Of a stretch of DNA of 64,000 nt, positions 30,794 through 38,490 are shown one piece after another. The stretch comes from Gemmataceae bacterium (lineage in GTDB: Bacteria; Planctomycetota; Planctomycetia; Gemmatales; Gemmataceae): the NCBI GenBank assembly GCA_022616435.1, contig JAKEET010000024.1:1-64000 (forward strand), written 5' to 3'. The notes beneath the pieces were generated by a model that made no database searches, was not told the DNA's origin, and worked only from the letters and a program-made list of their open reading frames with translations. A program made the position numbers and the translations under genes. Position 1 is the first letter of the stretch. Every line of letters starts with the position of its first letter.

Positions 30794-31525
30794 TCACTTC
30801 TGTGTCTGGGCCACGTGAAACTTCAGATTGACCCGGTACGGATCCAGCTCGCGGACCGTGAAGATTTGTTCGGCCAGGCTGCTGCACTCCTCCACGGTGC
30901 GCGCTTGCAGCTCCACCGTGAGTTCACCGGCCGTGTTGAAACTGATCTTGCAGCCGCGCGCCGTCGGACACGCCTGGCTGACCAGACGGGTCAGCCGCTG
31001 CACGTCGCGGACGGTCGGCGGCGACTTGGCCGTGGCCGGCGCCACGGCCGCATTGGTCGTGATCGACGGCGTCACGATTTGCGGTTGGCTGACCGGCGCG
31101 GCCGGCCGAGCAGTCGATGGCGACGACGCCGGCGGATTCGGCGCCGATCGGATCGAAGCCGAGGGGATCGACGCGGGCTGGACCGACATCCGCGGCGCGA
31201 CCGGCGGCCGGGCGGGCGGACGCGGCGCCGTCCGGGACCAACCCGTGTAGCGCGGCGGCGGCGCCGGACTCTTGGGCTCTTCGACGAAAATGATGCCCCG
31301 GCCTTCCCGCGCACCCGACGGCACGGCGGACGGCGCGCCGCGCGTCTCCACGCCGCGCGTCTCCACGCCGCGCATGTCGGCGGACGGCACGGTTGTCTGG
31401 GGCGCGTCGGCCTGATTCTTCTTGAACAGACTCGTGAACCGCTGCCAGGGAGTCTGCGCCGACGCCGGCTGCACCACGGCGCAACCCAGTCCGACGGCCA
31501 CGAAGAAGCTCAGCGTGATTCGCAT
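30794..31525 (-). CDS. Exported Pro-rich protein, unknown
   Basis: The protein has 243 residues from ATG 31525 (GAGG six bases upstream; ATG 31537 is an alternative). The signal peptide is RITLSFFVAVGLGCAVVQPASAQ. A low-complexity Pro/Ala/Arg/Ser linker follows, with a tandem RGVETRGVETRG encoded by a duplicated 15-bp unit. The C-terminal ~80 residues form a compact domain (VRDVQRLTRLVSQACP, CKISFNTAGELTVELQARTVEECSSLAEQIF) with a BON- or secretin-like alternation of strands and helices. I do not recognise the family. It probably sits in the periplasm or envelope. Confidence 0.75.
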   Translation of the reverse strand: MRITLSFFVAVGLGCAVVQPASAQTPWQRFTSLFKKNQADAPQTTVPSADMRGVETRGVETRGAPSAVPSGAREGRGIIFVEEPKSPAPPPRYTGWSRTAPRPPARPPVAPRMSVQPASIPSASIRSAPNPPASSPSTARPAAPVSQPQIVTPSITTNAAVAPATAKSPPTVRDVQRLTRLVSQACPTARGCKISFNTAGELTVELQARTVEECSSLAEQIFTVRELDPYRVNLKFHVAQTQK

Positions 31526-31821
31526 GGCGTACCTCATTCTCACGGTGCGCTGGTATCCCAGCCCGTTTCGGCATCTCGCAGGAATCAGGAAGCGCGCTGC
31601 AGCAACCGCAGGATCACAGCGCGTGAAGCGGCGGCCAGAAGAGAACGGGGAAGCCGAAGATTGGCAAGAGGGCGAGGAGCGCGACCAGGAGCAAGCGCAG
31701 GACGCGTTGGCCGCCGCGACGTCATCGTCCCGATCTTCATCCGCTTCCCGATCATGGTCCTGCTCCCGGTCCGTCCTCCTCTTCGTCACCGCCGCCTCAC
31801 CACCCACCACTCACCACTCGT

Positions 31822-32388
31822 CTACGGCCGCGACGAGGTCATGTCGCGCGTGATCACCTGCCGCGCGTCAACATTGGGGACGCACAGGTGCAGGTGGTCC
31901 TTGTCGATGTAGATGACCTCGCTGCGGCGGCGTTTGCACTGGAACGGGAACGGATGGCTCGATTCCACGGTCTCCGTGTAGTACACCGTGCACTTCCAGT
32001 GGCAGTGGTGCAACTGGGCCGGCCCGATCAACGGGAAGAACCGCGGCGGATCGACGACGTCGGCGATCTTCTCGACCGTGACCTCGATGTCGTCGCGGAA
32101 CTCCTCATAGATGTACGGGACGCCGCGGGCGACGCGGGGCATGGCCCGCAGGATCTCGGCCTTGTCCGGCGGATCCTCACAGATCGGCCGATGCCCCGGC
32201 GGGATCGGCGGCAGCACCGGCGCCTTGTGATCGTTCGTCAGGCAGCGCTCTTCGATGCGGTCGGCCACCCACGGCTGCATCGGGATGGGCGTGGCGAATC
32301 CCATGGCGAAGGGATTGACGCACCCCGCGCTGACGCCGCACAACCCCGCAACGCCCAGGACGAACAGCCATTTCCGCAAGCGTTTCAT
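31822..32388 (-). CDS. Planctomycete lipoprotein, unknown function
   Basis: This is a 188-residue protein with a lipoprotein signal (KWLFVLGVAGLCGVSAGC; lipobox SAGC). The mature part has conserved-looking IPMQPWVADRIEERC, PPGHRPICEDPP, PRFFPLIGPAQLHHCHWKCTVYYTET and IYIDKDHLHLC. Five cysteines and several His suggest disulfides or metal binding. I know this pattern as a conserved planctomycetal hypothetical lipoprotein. It follows, 296 bp away on the same strand, the exported Pro-rich protein. The gap holds only a Ser/Arg-rich shadow frame. Confidence 0.8.
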   Translation of the reverse strand: MKRLRKWLFVLGVAGLCGVSAGCVNPFAMGFATPIPMQPWVADRIEERCLTNDHKAPVLPPIPPGHRPICEDPPDKAEILRAMPRVARGVPYIYEEFRDDIEVTVEKIADVVDPPRFFPLIGPAQLHHCHWKCTVYYTETVESSHPFPFQCKRRRSEVIYIDKDHLHLCVPNVDARQVITRDMTSSRP

Positions 32389-32556
32389 GCGCCTCTCCCC
32401 CGTTGCGACGGCTGGGTGTGCGGCCGCCTGGGTCGGTCAGCTTGGAACCTGAGCGACGCAGCACGCCCGACAAGATGCCATCTCAGGGGGATTATCGTCC
32501 GGGAAAACGGGAAACCTTTAACGGTTCGATGGAGAACAACGGAAATGACGAGGAGA

Positions 32557-32807
32557 ATGCCAGAACGCCAGCTTGCCATGAAATGCACGTCGAGGTTGAA
32601 CGTGCCTTCCGCGCAACCGTCGGCGCAGCATTGACTTCAGCGATTTTCGGCCACGGGGCGAGCCATCGGAATGTCGAGTTTCCGTCCGGCGCTCCAACAC
32701 GACGGCCGGCAGGGGTCAGCGCAACTCGCTGGCGCGTCGGCTGTTGCTGCGAACGCGTGGAAATGCTCGCCTCTGATCCTGCTCTCCAGGTTGCCAACAT
32801 GCCACGC
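32557..32807 (-). repeat. Degenerate dispersed repeat, copy B (inverse of 519-777)
   Basis: The 577-bp gap 32389-32965 contains no gene I can support. Its middle part, read on the minus strand, aligns with 519-777: gcgtggcatgttggcaacct near 32788-32807 and ggcaagctggcgttctggca near 32558-32577 bound it. Identity by eye is roughly 65-70 percent with small gaps. The remaining ~160 bp (32808-32965) shows nothing recognisable. Confidence 0.55.
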
Positions 32808-32965
32808 TTGCCAATTTGGCTTTGCCGCCGTGGATCGCTCTCATGGACAACGCATGGCCGAGCGCGAATGGGAACGATTCGTCTTCGCACCGATCGGCGC
32901 GCGGACAGTGCCGGGCCATGCGGGTCTTGCACGTGGCACGATGGCAACCGTTCCTAACGTCTCAA

Positions 32966-33217
32966 CTATTGCTCGTATCTCTTTGAGAGGATGACGCCGC
33001 TGTGCGGCTCGATCACGTAGTGCGGGCCGCCGCCATTCAGGTTTGGGTCCTTCAGCTCGTAGTCTACGTGCCAGCCGTCGGCTTCGAGAGCGATGCCGAT
33101 CCGATATGCGGCCAAGTCGCGATAGGCGCGTTCGGCGTCGAGGCGCGCAATCTTGAGCGCCTCGTCGCTGGAGAGGGCAGGCTGGCCAACCCTGGGAGAC
33201 ATAATCGCCGTAGACAT
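32966..33217 (-). CDS. Small protein resembling NTF2-fold immunity/PepSY-like domains
   Basis: The protein has 83 residues from ATG 33217, behind an AGGAG with six-base spacing. The C-terminal pattern GWHVDYELKDPNLNGGGPHY-IEPHSGVILSKRYEQ resembles the GGGPxxxIDxxTGxIL strand pair of NTF2-fold immunity and PepSY-like proteins. The N-terminal half is one long helix (SSDEALKIARLDAERAYRD). It is divergent from the probable selenoprotein gene, 148 bp away. No toxin gene is adjacent, so an immunity role is only a possibility. Confidence 0.65.
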   Translation of the reverse strand: MSTAIMSPRVGQPALSSDEALKIARLDAERAYRDLAAYRIGIALEADGWHVDYELKDPNLNGGGPHYVIEPHSGVILSKRYEQ

Positions 33218-33365
33218 CGCAAACTCCTGAGTGCGTGGCATCTCGTAAGATGAAGGTCAGCGTGGCCGCCGCGGCTGAGCTTGTCGTTCCGCCAAAAGCC
33301 ACAGGCAACGGCCTTCGCGCATCGTTGGCTGAAATGCAAATCCAAGCATCAACCGAGGTGACCAC

Positions 33366-34574
33366 ATGACCAATCCATGGCCGAACCGGGCCGCCCTGGC
33401 GCCAATCGCCGGAATGCTTTTCGCGATCGCAGCGTTATCGCCAAGTGCATCGCGGGCCGACGAACTGGCCGATCGCGCCGCGGTGATCAAGCCGAGCGCG
33501 CGGGAACTCGCGTGGCTGAAGATCCCGTGGGTGCTTGACCTGAACACCGCGCAGCAGACCGCCAAGGCGGAAGCCCGGCCGATCTTTCTGTGGGTGACCG
33601 GCGATGACCCGCTGGGGCGCTGCTGAGGGTATGCCTTCGGGCTCCGTGCGGGCCCGTTGTCCGACCAGGAGGTGATCCGCCGCGTGTCGCGGAACTTCGT
33701 GCCGGCCGCGCTCAACCTGTACCGCGTGCGCGAGGCCGCCGACGGCAGTCGTCAACTCTTCCTGTCCATCCAGCGGCAGAAAGACCAGTACCAGGGGATC
33801 TGGATCGTCTCGCCGGAGGGAAAGGTCCTGGCGGGGCGACACGACTACAAGGATTTCAAGAACGCGGCGCGCGAGCTGCTCGACACGATCGACACAGGTC
33901 TGGCGGCATTCGGTCCGGTCAAGCCACGTCCCGTGGACACGATCAAGACAACGTCCGCCGAGACGATTGCCGCGTTGTTGCCGTCGCGGGGCAAGGGGGT
34001 GCGTCAGGATGGAAGCGTCGATCTGGCCCTCTACGTGCGCCAGGTGCTCGGCGGCGGGCGCGACACGTTGCCGCCCGGCATCGAGGCCGGTCGAGCCTGG
34101 CTGTGGGACGGAAAGTATCGGACCGATGGCCCAGCGGTCATCGATTCGGTTTCGCTGTCGTCTGCCGCGTGGCGCGCGTTGGCGCCGAAGGAAGTCAAGC
34201 CAGGCGCGCGCTGGTCGGCACCGGAAAACGTCGCCCGCGAATTCACCCGGCTGCTGACCGCCAGCAGCGACCAATCCGCCATGCCGCGCCCCGAAGACGC
34301 CAAGCTGGCGAAACTGGATTGCGAGGTCGAGTCTGTGGCCGGGGGAGTTGTCCACATCCGGCTTTCCGGCAATTGGAACATGGTGCACGCGATTGAAGGA
34401 GACAAGAGCCGGCTCCTGTACGGCGCGGCCGCCGCGCGGGGCCGTGCGGTTTACGACGTCGGCGCCGCTGCCATGCGTTCGTTCGTGCTCGTGTTCGACG
34501 GGACGGTGCGCCACGGCCGGTCGAACGCCGCGCCGAACCGTACCGGCGCGGTCGCGGAATGGTCTGCGAAGTGA
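33366..34574 (+). CDS. Probable selenoprotein, exported thioredoxin-like (in-frame TGA = Sec87)
   Basis: This is a single frame of 403 codons interrupted only by TGA at 33624-33626. ATG 33366 (GAGGTG upstream) opens a signal peptide ([21 protein letters not shown]). Around the TGA the reading is [15 protein letters not shown], stop, [16 protein letters not shown], then [12 protein letters not shown]. That is the strand-Cys-helix-strand layout of a thioredoxin-like domain, with the redox pair Cys86-Sec87 in place of CxxC. The 316 codons after the TGA are open, GC-rich at third positions and continue with a Gln/Asp-rich strand ([20 protein letters not shown]) and a C-terminal domain ([16 protein letters not shown]). 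A SECIS-like hairpin begins 12-14 nt after the TGA. The alternative is a recent nonsense mutation of a Cys or Arg/Trp codon. Sel genes are not in this window. Confidence 0.65.
33624..33656 (+). promoter_or_regulatory. TGA with SECIS-like hairpin
   Basis: The outer stem ggg/gccc (33640-33641 with 33654-33655, plus c33638-g33656) and inner stem tcc/ggg (33643-33645 with 33650-33652) enclose a gtgc loop at 33646-33649. The loop starts 20 nt after the TGA, within the 16-37 nt usual for bacterial SECIS elements, and opens with GT as in known examples. The stem is short and imperfect, and GC-rich DNA forms such hairpins readily. Confidence 0.4.
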
Positions 34575-34618
34575 AAGAGTCGGCGGCGAACGGGTTGGAC
34601 CGCAGGAAGGAGGCGCTC

Positions 34619-35110
34619 ATGGCGCCTGACAAGATCCAGTCGTTGCGGGACCACGTGCTGTACCTGCTGCGGGGCGGCGGCGCCCACCTCGACTTCGAGA
34701 CCGCGATCGCCGGCCTCCCCGCTGGGCTGCGCGGCGCCAAGGTCGCCGGGGTGCCGCACACTCCGTGGCGGCTCCTGGAGCACCTGCGCATTGCCCAGTG
34801 GGACATCCTCGAGTTCTGCCGCAACCCCCGCTACGTCTCGCCGGAGTTTCCTCAGGGCTACTGGCCCTCGGGCGACGCGCCGCCGAATGAGCAGGCGTGG
34901 GACCGGACCGTGGCCGCGTTCGGCGCCGACCTGCGCGCGATGCAAGACCTGGTGGCCGACCCGGCCACGGACCTGTTCGCGCCGCTCCCCCACGGCCAGG
35001 GCCAGACCATCCTCCGCGAAGCCCTGCTGGTCGCCGACCACAACGCGTACCACCTCGGGCAGCTCGTCGTGCTGCGGCGCCTGCTCGGCGCCTGGACGGA
35101 CGGGGCGTAG
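34619..35110 (+). CDS. DinB-family protein
   Basis: The protein has 163 residues from ATG 34619, which has an AAGGAGG five bases upstream. It is a four-helix DinB/YfiT-type protein with the usual metal-binding histidines: [20 protein letters not shown] near residue 47 and the paired [18 protein letters not shown] at the C-terminus. The family includes thiol-dependent S-transferases and proteins of unknown function. It begins 44 bp after the selenoprotein stop on the same strand, so the two may be co-transcribed. A thiol-transferase beside a selenothiol protein would be coherent, but that is inference. Confidence 0.82.
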   Translation: MAPDKIQSLRDHVLYLLRGGGAHLDFETAIAGLPAGLRGAKVAGVPHTPWRLLEHLRIAQWDILEFCRNPRYVSPEFPQGYWPSGDAPPNEQAWDRTVAAFGADLRAMQDLVADPATDLFAPLPHGQGQTILREALLVADHNAYHLGQLVVLRRLLGAWTDGA

Positions 35111-35217
35111 CGCTTGCGGAGGTTCAGGAGGATCGCCGGACGACTCACGCCCGGCAACGCGAACCAGGCGAGCAGGAGCGTTCGGCCACCGGAAGTTCGG
35201 TCATCGTCTCATCGTCT

Positions 35218-35479
35218 CTAATTGCGGCCGGCCGTGACGCCTCCATCGACGGGGAGAACGACCCCGGTGATCCACCCGGATTTCTCCTCGTCCGCGAGAA
35301 AGAGCACGGCCTCGGTGATATCACGCGCCTGGCCGTTCCGCCCCAAGGGGTGGAACCTGTTGCTGTCGGCGTCCGTTCAGGACCACGGAGCATCCCGCGT
35401 CGTGGAACGCACGGGCCGCATCGGTCCCGATGCCCGTCCCGGCTCCCGTAATCAACACGACCTTGTTCGCAAGACTCAT
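35218..35479 (-). pseudogene. SDR gene with large internal deletion
   Basis: On the minus strand, ATG 35479 opens KVVLITGAGTGIGTDAARAF and SVVLNGRR, the first 45 residues of a classical SDR. At about 35339-35370 the match jumps, in another frame, to [20 protein letters not shown] and [18 protein letters not shown], the last ~50 residues, stopping at 35218. The middle (~150 residues including the catalytic YxxxK) is missing. Total length is 262 nt, not a multiple of three. It is divergent from an HxlR regulator, a common pairing for intact SDR genes. It is a clear remnant. Confidence 0.75.
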
Positions 35480-35590
35480 GGCGCCTCCCGTTGGATAGAA
35501 TGGGTTTGTGTGGTCTCGGCTCTGGAGTCATCCTTCGGGGGGCAGTTACGACAATCAAGCGGGCACTTTATTGAAAGGAGGGTTACTTCT

Positions 35591-35971
35591 GTGAAAGAAT
35601 CGGCCGCGCCCGGGGCGAAACCGGGCGTCCGCGACGTGCCCGACGTCGCCGAATGCGTGGAGGCGGTCTTCGGGTGCAAGTGGTCCATCAGGATACTCAC
35701 GCTGATCCGCCGCGGGGTTTGCCGCCCCGGGGAAATTGAGCGGTCGTTGGCCGGCCTTACGACGAAGGTGCAGCACCACTATTTCCGGCGGATGGTCTCC
35801 CTGGGCATCCTGCGCCGGGAGGTGTACGCGGAAGTGCCGCCGCGCGTCGAGTACCGACTGACGCCTTTCGGCGAGCGGTTTGTCCCGCTGCTCGAGCAGA
35901 TCGAACAGTTGCAAAAGGATTTGGCGAGTACTCGGAGTGAACCATGCGAGCGATTGCGGGCGCATTGCTGA
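35591..35971 (+). CDS. HxlR-family winged-helix regulator
   Basis: The protein has 126 residues from GTG 35591, preceded by AAGGAGG at a nine-base spacing. It has the HxlR pattern: CVEAVFGCKWSIRILTLI with the early Cys, then RPGEIERSLAGLTTKVQHHYFRRMVSLGILRREVYAEVPPRVEYRLT-FGE cut over wing and recognition helix, and a C-terminal dimer helix. HxlR proteins often repress a divergent oxidoreductase gene. Here that neighbour is the deleted SDR, so the regulator may have lost its main local target. Confidence 0.85.
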   Translation: MKESAAPGAKPGVRDVPDVAECVEAVFGCKWSIRILTLIRRGVCRPGEIERSLAGLTTKVQHHYFRRMVSLGILRREVYAEVPPRVEYRLTPFGERFVPLLEQIEQLQKDLASTRSEPCERLRAHC

Positions 35972-36126
35972 TCGTGGCCGCTTCAATATTGGTAGGCGCA
36001 GCCATCATCGTCTCGGGAAACCATAACCAAAGGCCCGAAGGCGGCGCCTATATGGGGGCCGCGATCCTTGGTCTCATTGGGCTGGTCCTGATACTCACAG
36101 GTCTTGGAAAAGATCGTCTGCAATGA
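35944..36126 (+). CDS. Small two-helix membrane protein
   Basis: A 60-residue protein overlaps the end of the HxlR gene by 28 bp. Two hydrophobic helices (IAGALLIVAASILVGAAIIV and GAAILGLIGLVLILTGLG) flank a short polar loop (SGNHNQRPEGGAY). GGAG lies nine bases before ATG 35944. The family is unknown. The frame and composition are those of real small membrane proteins. Confidence 0.6.
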   Translation: MRAIAGALLIVAASILVGAAIIVSGNHNQRPEGGAYMGAAILGLIGLVLILTGLGKDRLQ

Positions 36127-36293
36127 TCGCGGTGCGCGACCGTGCGCGACCCGATCATCTGCTCGGAGTGTCCCATGCCGAGTGACAAACATCCATTCGA
36201 CTGAATTCGGGCATCTACCGGATTGGAGATCAAGCCGAACAAGCGCTTGTTCGCAGCTCGTTGCTTTTTCGAAAAGGGTCCTGACACCTTTTC

Positions 36294-38201
36294 TTAGCGA
36301 ATCTTCTGCCCCACCAGTTCGCCCAGCGCCCTGGTGAAGAACCCGGCCGACTTGAAGCCGGCGCTGGATTGAACCAGCTCGAAACCCATGATGCCGACCA
36401 CGACCATGACGATCACGCACGGCAGCATGAACACGGTGGGCAGCGCGCCCCAGGGGGCCGGCTCGATGACCTTTTCGCGGACGACTTCGCGGACCGGCCC
36501 GACGGCCACGCCCTCTTCGTCCTCTTCGTCAACCTGAACGTCCAGGTCTTCGACGTCGCCGGCGATGGTTTCGGCGGCTTCGTCGGCCGATTCCTCATCC
36601 AGGGCCACCACCTGGCTGCCGCTTTCGTCTTCGATGGCCAGGTCCGAATCGTCCAGGGCCAGGTCAAAGTCGGAGCTTTCCAGATCAGTATCCGACGTTT
36701 CCAGGGCCGCGACTTCCGAGCCGGAATCTTCCTCAAGGGCCGGCACTTCGAAATCGGTCTCGAAGATGTCCTTCTCGGCCGGGGCGCCGGCCTTGGCCTG
36801 CGGCGACTTGACCGCGCCCTCGCCGCTGTCGTCCAGGGTCAGCTCGAACTCGCTCGACGAGTCCTTGTCGGCGTCGGAATCCAGACTGAGCTCGAATTCG
36901 CTCGACGAATCGCTCACCGAATCGCTGTCCTCGTCGCGCTTGGCCGGCTTCGGCGTGCTTTCCACTTCCAGGCTCATGTCGAGATCGAGCTGCTCGGTGT
37001 CGCTGCCTTCTTCGAGCGGAATCCCCGTGTCCACCGGATTGCTGAGACTGATGCCGCTCGATTGCCCGGTCAGCTCGCCCTCGCCGGAGCCGCCCAGGAC
37101 GGCGCTGTCGTCGGGCAGTTCCAGGCTGAAATCGTCGCTGCCCGAGTCGAGGATCTCGCTGCTGCCGCTGTCGTCCTTGCTGACGCCGGCGGGGGTCAGC
37201 TCGAAGTCGCTGCTGCTGGGCCGCTTGGCCCCATGTTCGGTGGGGGCATTGAGGTCGGATTCCGACAGCTCGAACGGCGATTGCGTCGGGAACTTGAGCT
37301 GCGACTTCGGCTTGACGCGCGACTTGGGCCGCTGCTGCTGGACCGCTTCCTGCTTCTTCAACTCCTCGTCGAGGTTGATCTCCTCGGTCAGGTTCATCGC
37401 GTCGTCGCTCGGCGGCTTGCGCACGACTTCTTCCAGGCGGATGTCGCTATCGGCGGCCGACGGCGGCGGCTGCTGCCCCAGCGGGACTTCGTCGTGGCCG
37501 CTGCCGGCGCCCACGATCTTGACGTCGCTGTCGCTGTCGGTGGTGACCAGGCGGACGCCGCTGTCGGCGGCCGGCGGCCCCAGCCGCGACGGCCGCTTCG
37601 GCGTCGGCGATACCGGGGCTTGCCCGGGTTTCTGCTGCCCGCGCGGCGTCCTGGGACCGCCCTCGACAAGTTTCGGATTGCTGTCGCCGACGAGCTTCAC
37701 GTCGCTGTCGGGCCCCGAGCCCGCCACCAGCTTCACGTCGCTGTCGCTGCCGGCCGACGGTTTGGTCCCGCTGCTTTTCGCTCCGGACCTGGAGCCGCCC
37801 GAGGACAGCACTTCGCGGCCGATGTCGAGCTTGTCGTCCGCATCCAGGGCGAAGTCGAACACTTCCGGCGCATCGACGGTGGGTTGCTTGGGCGTCTTGG
37901 GCGGCGTCTTGGGGCCGCTCTTGGGCGCGGGCGGGGTACTCTTGGGCGGGGTACTCTTGGGCGGCGCGCTCTTGGGGGCAGGCGTTCGCGGGCCGCTCCT
38001 GGGTTCGGCCAGCGGCAGGTCCGGGTCGCTGGTGGCGCCCCGGCGCCGCGCCAGCTCCTGGATGTCGGCCTGGCGAAACCGCAGCGTACCGCGATCCTGG
38101 AACGACCGGATCTGGTTCTTCTGCGCCATCTGCCGCAACTCGTCCGGCGGCATGTTCAGGACCTTGGCGGCCTCGTTCAGGTTGTAATAGCCTTGGACCA
38201 T
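36294..38201 (-). CDS. HTH domain, long acidic repeat region, C-terminal membrane helix
   Basis: The protein has 635 residues from ATG 38201. Residues 1-55 are a MerR/excisionase-type helix-turn-helix (YYNLNEAAKVLNMPPDELRQ ... IRSFQDRGTLRFRQADI). Next is a ~60-residue Pro/Lys stretch with KSTPPKSTPPAPKSGPK, then ~430 very acidic residues with recurring SDSDVKLV/DSDVKIVG/DSDIRLEE and DSSSEFELSLDSDAD units. Near the end a hydrophobic segment (TVFMLPCVIVMVVVGIMGF) may span the membrane, followed by FFTRALGELVGQKIR. I know this layout as a conserved planctomycetal protein of unknown role. A membrane-anchored DNA- or partner-binding tether is one reading. Confidence 0.8.
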   Translation of the reverse strand: MVQGYYNLNEAAKVLNMPPDELRQMAQKNQIRSFQDRGTLRFRQADIQELARRRGATSDPDLPLAEPRSGPRTPAPKSAPPKSTPPKSTPPAPKSGPKTPPKTPKQPTVDAPEVFDFALDADDKLDIGREVLSSGGSRSGAKSSGTKPSAGSDSDVKLVAGSGPDSDVKLVGDSNPKLVEGGPRTPRGQQKPGQAPVSPTPKRPSRLGPPAADSGVRLVTTDSDSDVKIVGAGSGHDEVPLGQQPPPSAADSDIRLEEVVRKPPSDDAMNLTEEINLDEELKKQEAVQQQRPKSRVKPKSQLKFPTQSPFELSESDLNAPTEHGAKRPSSSDFELTPAGVSKDDSGSSEILDSGSDDFSLELPDDSAVLGGSGEGELTGQSSGISLSNPVDTGIPLEEGSDTEQLDLDMSLEVESTPKPAKRDEDSDSVSDSSSEFELSLDSDADKDSSSEFELTLDDSGEGAVKSPQAKAGAPAEKDIFETDFEVPALEEDSGSEVAALETSDTDLESSDFDLALDDSDLAIEDESGSQVVALDEESADEAAETIAGDVEDLDVQVDEEDEEGVAVGPVREVVREKVIEPAPWGALPTVFMLPCVIVMVVVGIMGFELVQSSAGFKSAGFFTRALGELVGQKIR

Positions 38202-38440
38202 GTTGTTTCTCAAGCTGGACTGGCGAAGTCGCCACGACTCCGGAAGTCGGAAAGAAGTCTTTGAGATGCTGGGTCGCGAGGCGGACTCTCCCCGTCCATC
38301 TTCGCCAACCTTCCAATATCATCGATTGTAAACCACCGCACCTTGAATGCAAGGGCGGATGCTGCCCCGGCAAGGCGATCTGCGCAGGTATGGGATGGTG
38401 AACGTGCTGAACGAACGGAATATGAGGATGAAAGCGGTCC

Positions 38441-38465
38441 GTAGTCAGTAGTCCGAAGTCAGTAG
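38441..38465. repeat. AGTCAGTAG-type short repeat
   Basis: gtagtcagtagtccgaagtc followed by agtag lies between the HTH-acidic gene and the LarA-like gene. It resembles the tcagaagtcagaggtcagg unit inserted in the PSD1 gene at 11054-11095. I recall such repeats as frequent in planctomycete intergenic DNA. Confidence 0.45.
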
Positions 38466-38490
38466 CAAACGGCGACTCTTTGCTACGGAC

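Noticed and set aside
33657-34574. Separate gene starting after the TGA at 33624
   Set aside because: There is no ATG/GTG with a ribosome site at a sensible place, and the segment begins in the middle of a thioredoxin-like fold that needs the upstream part.
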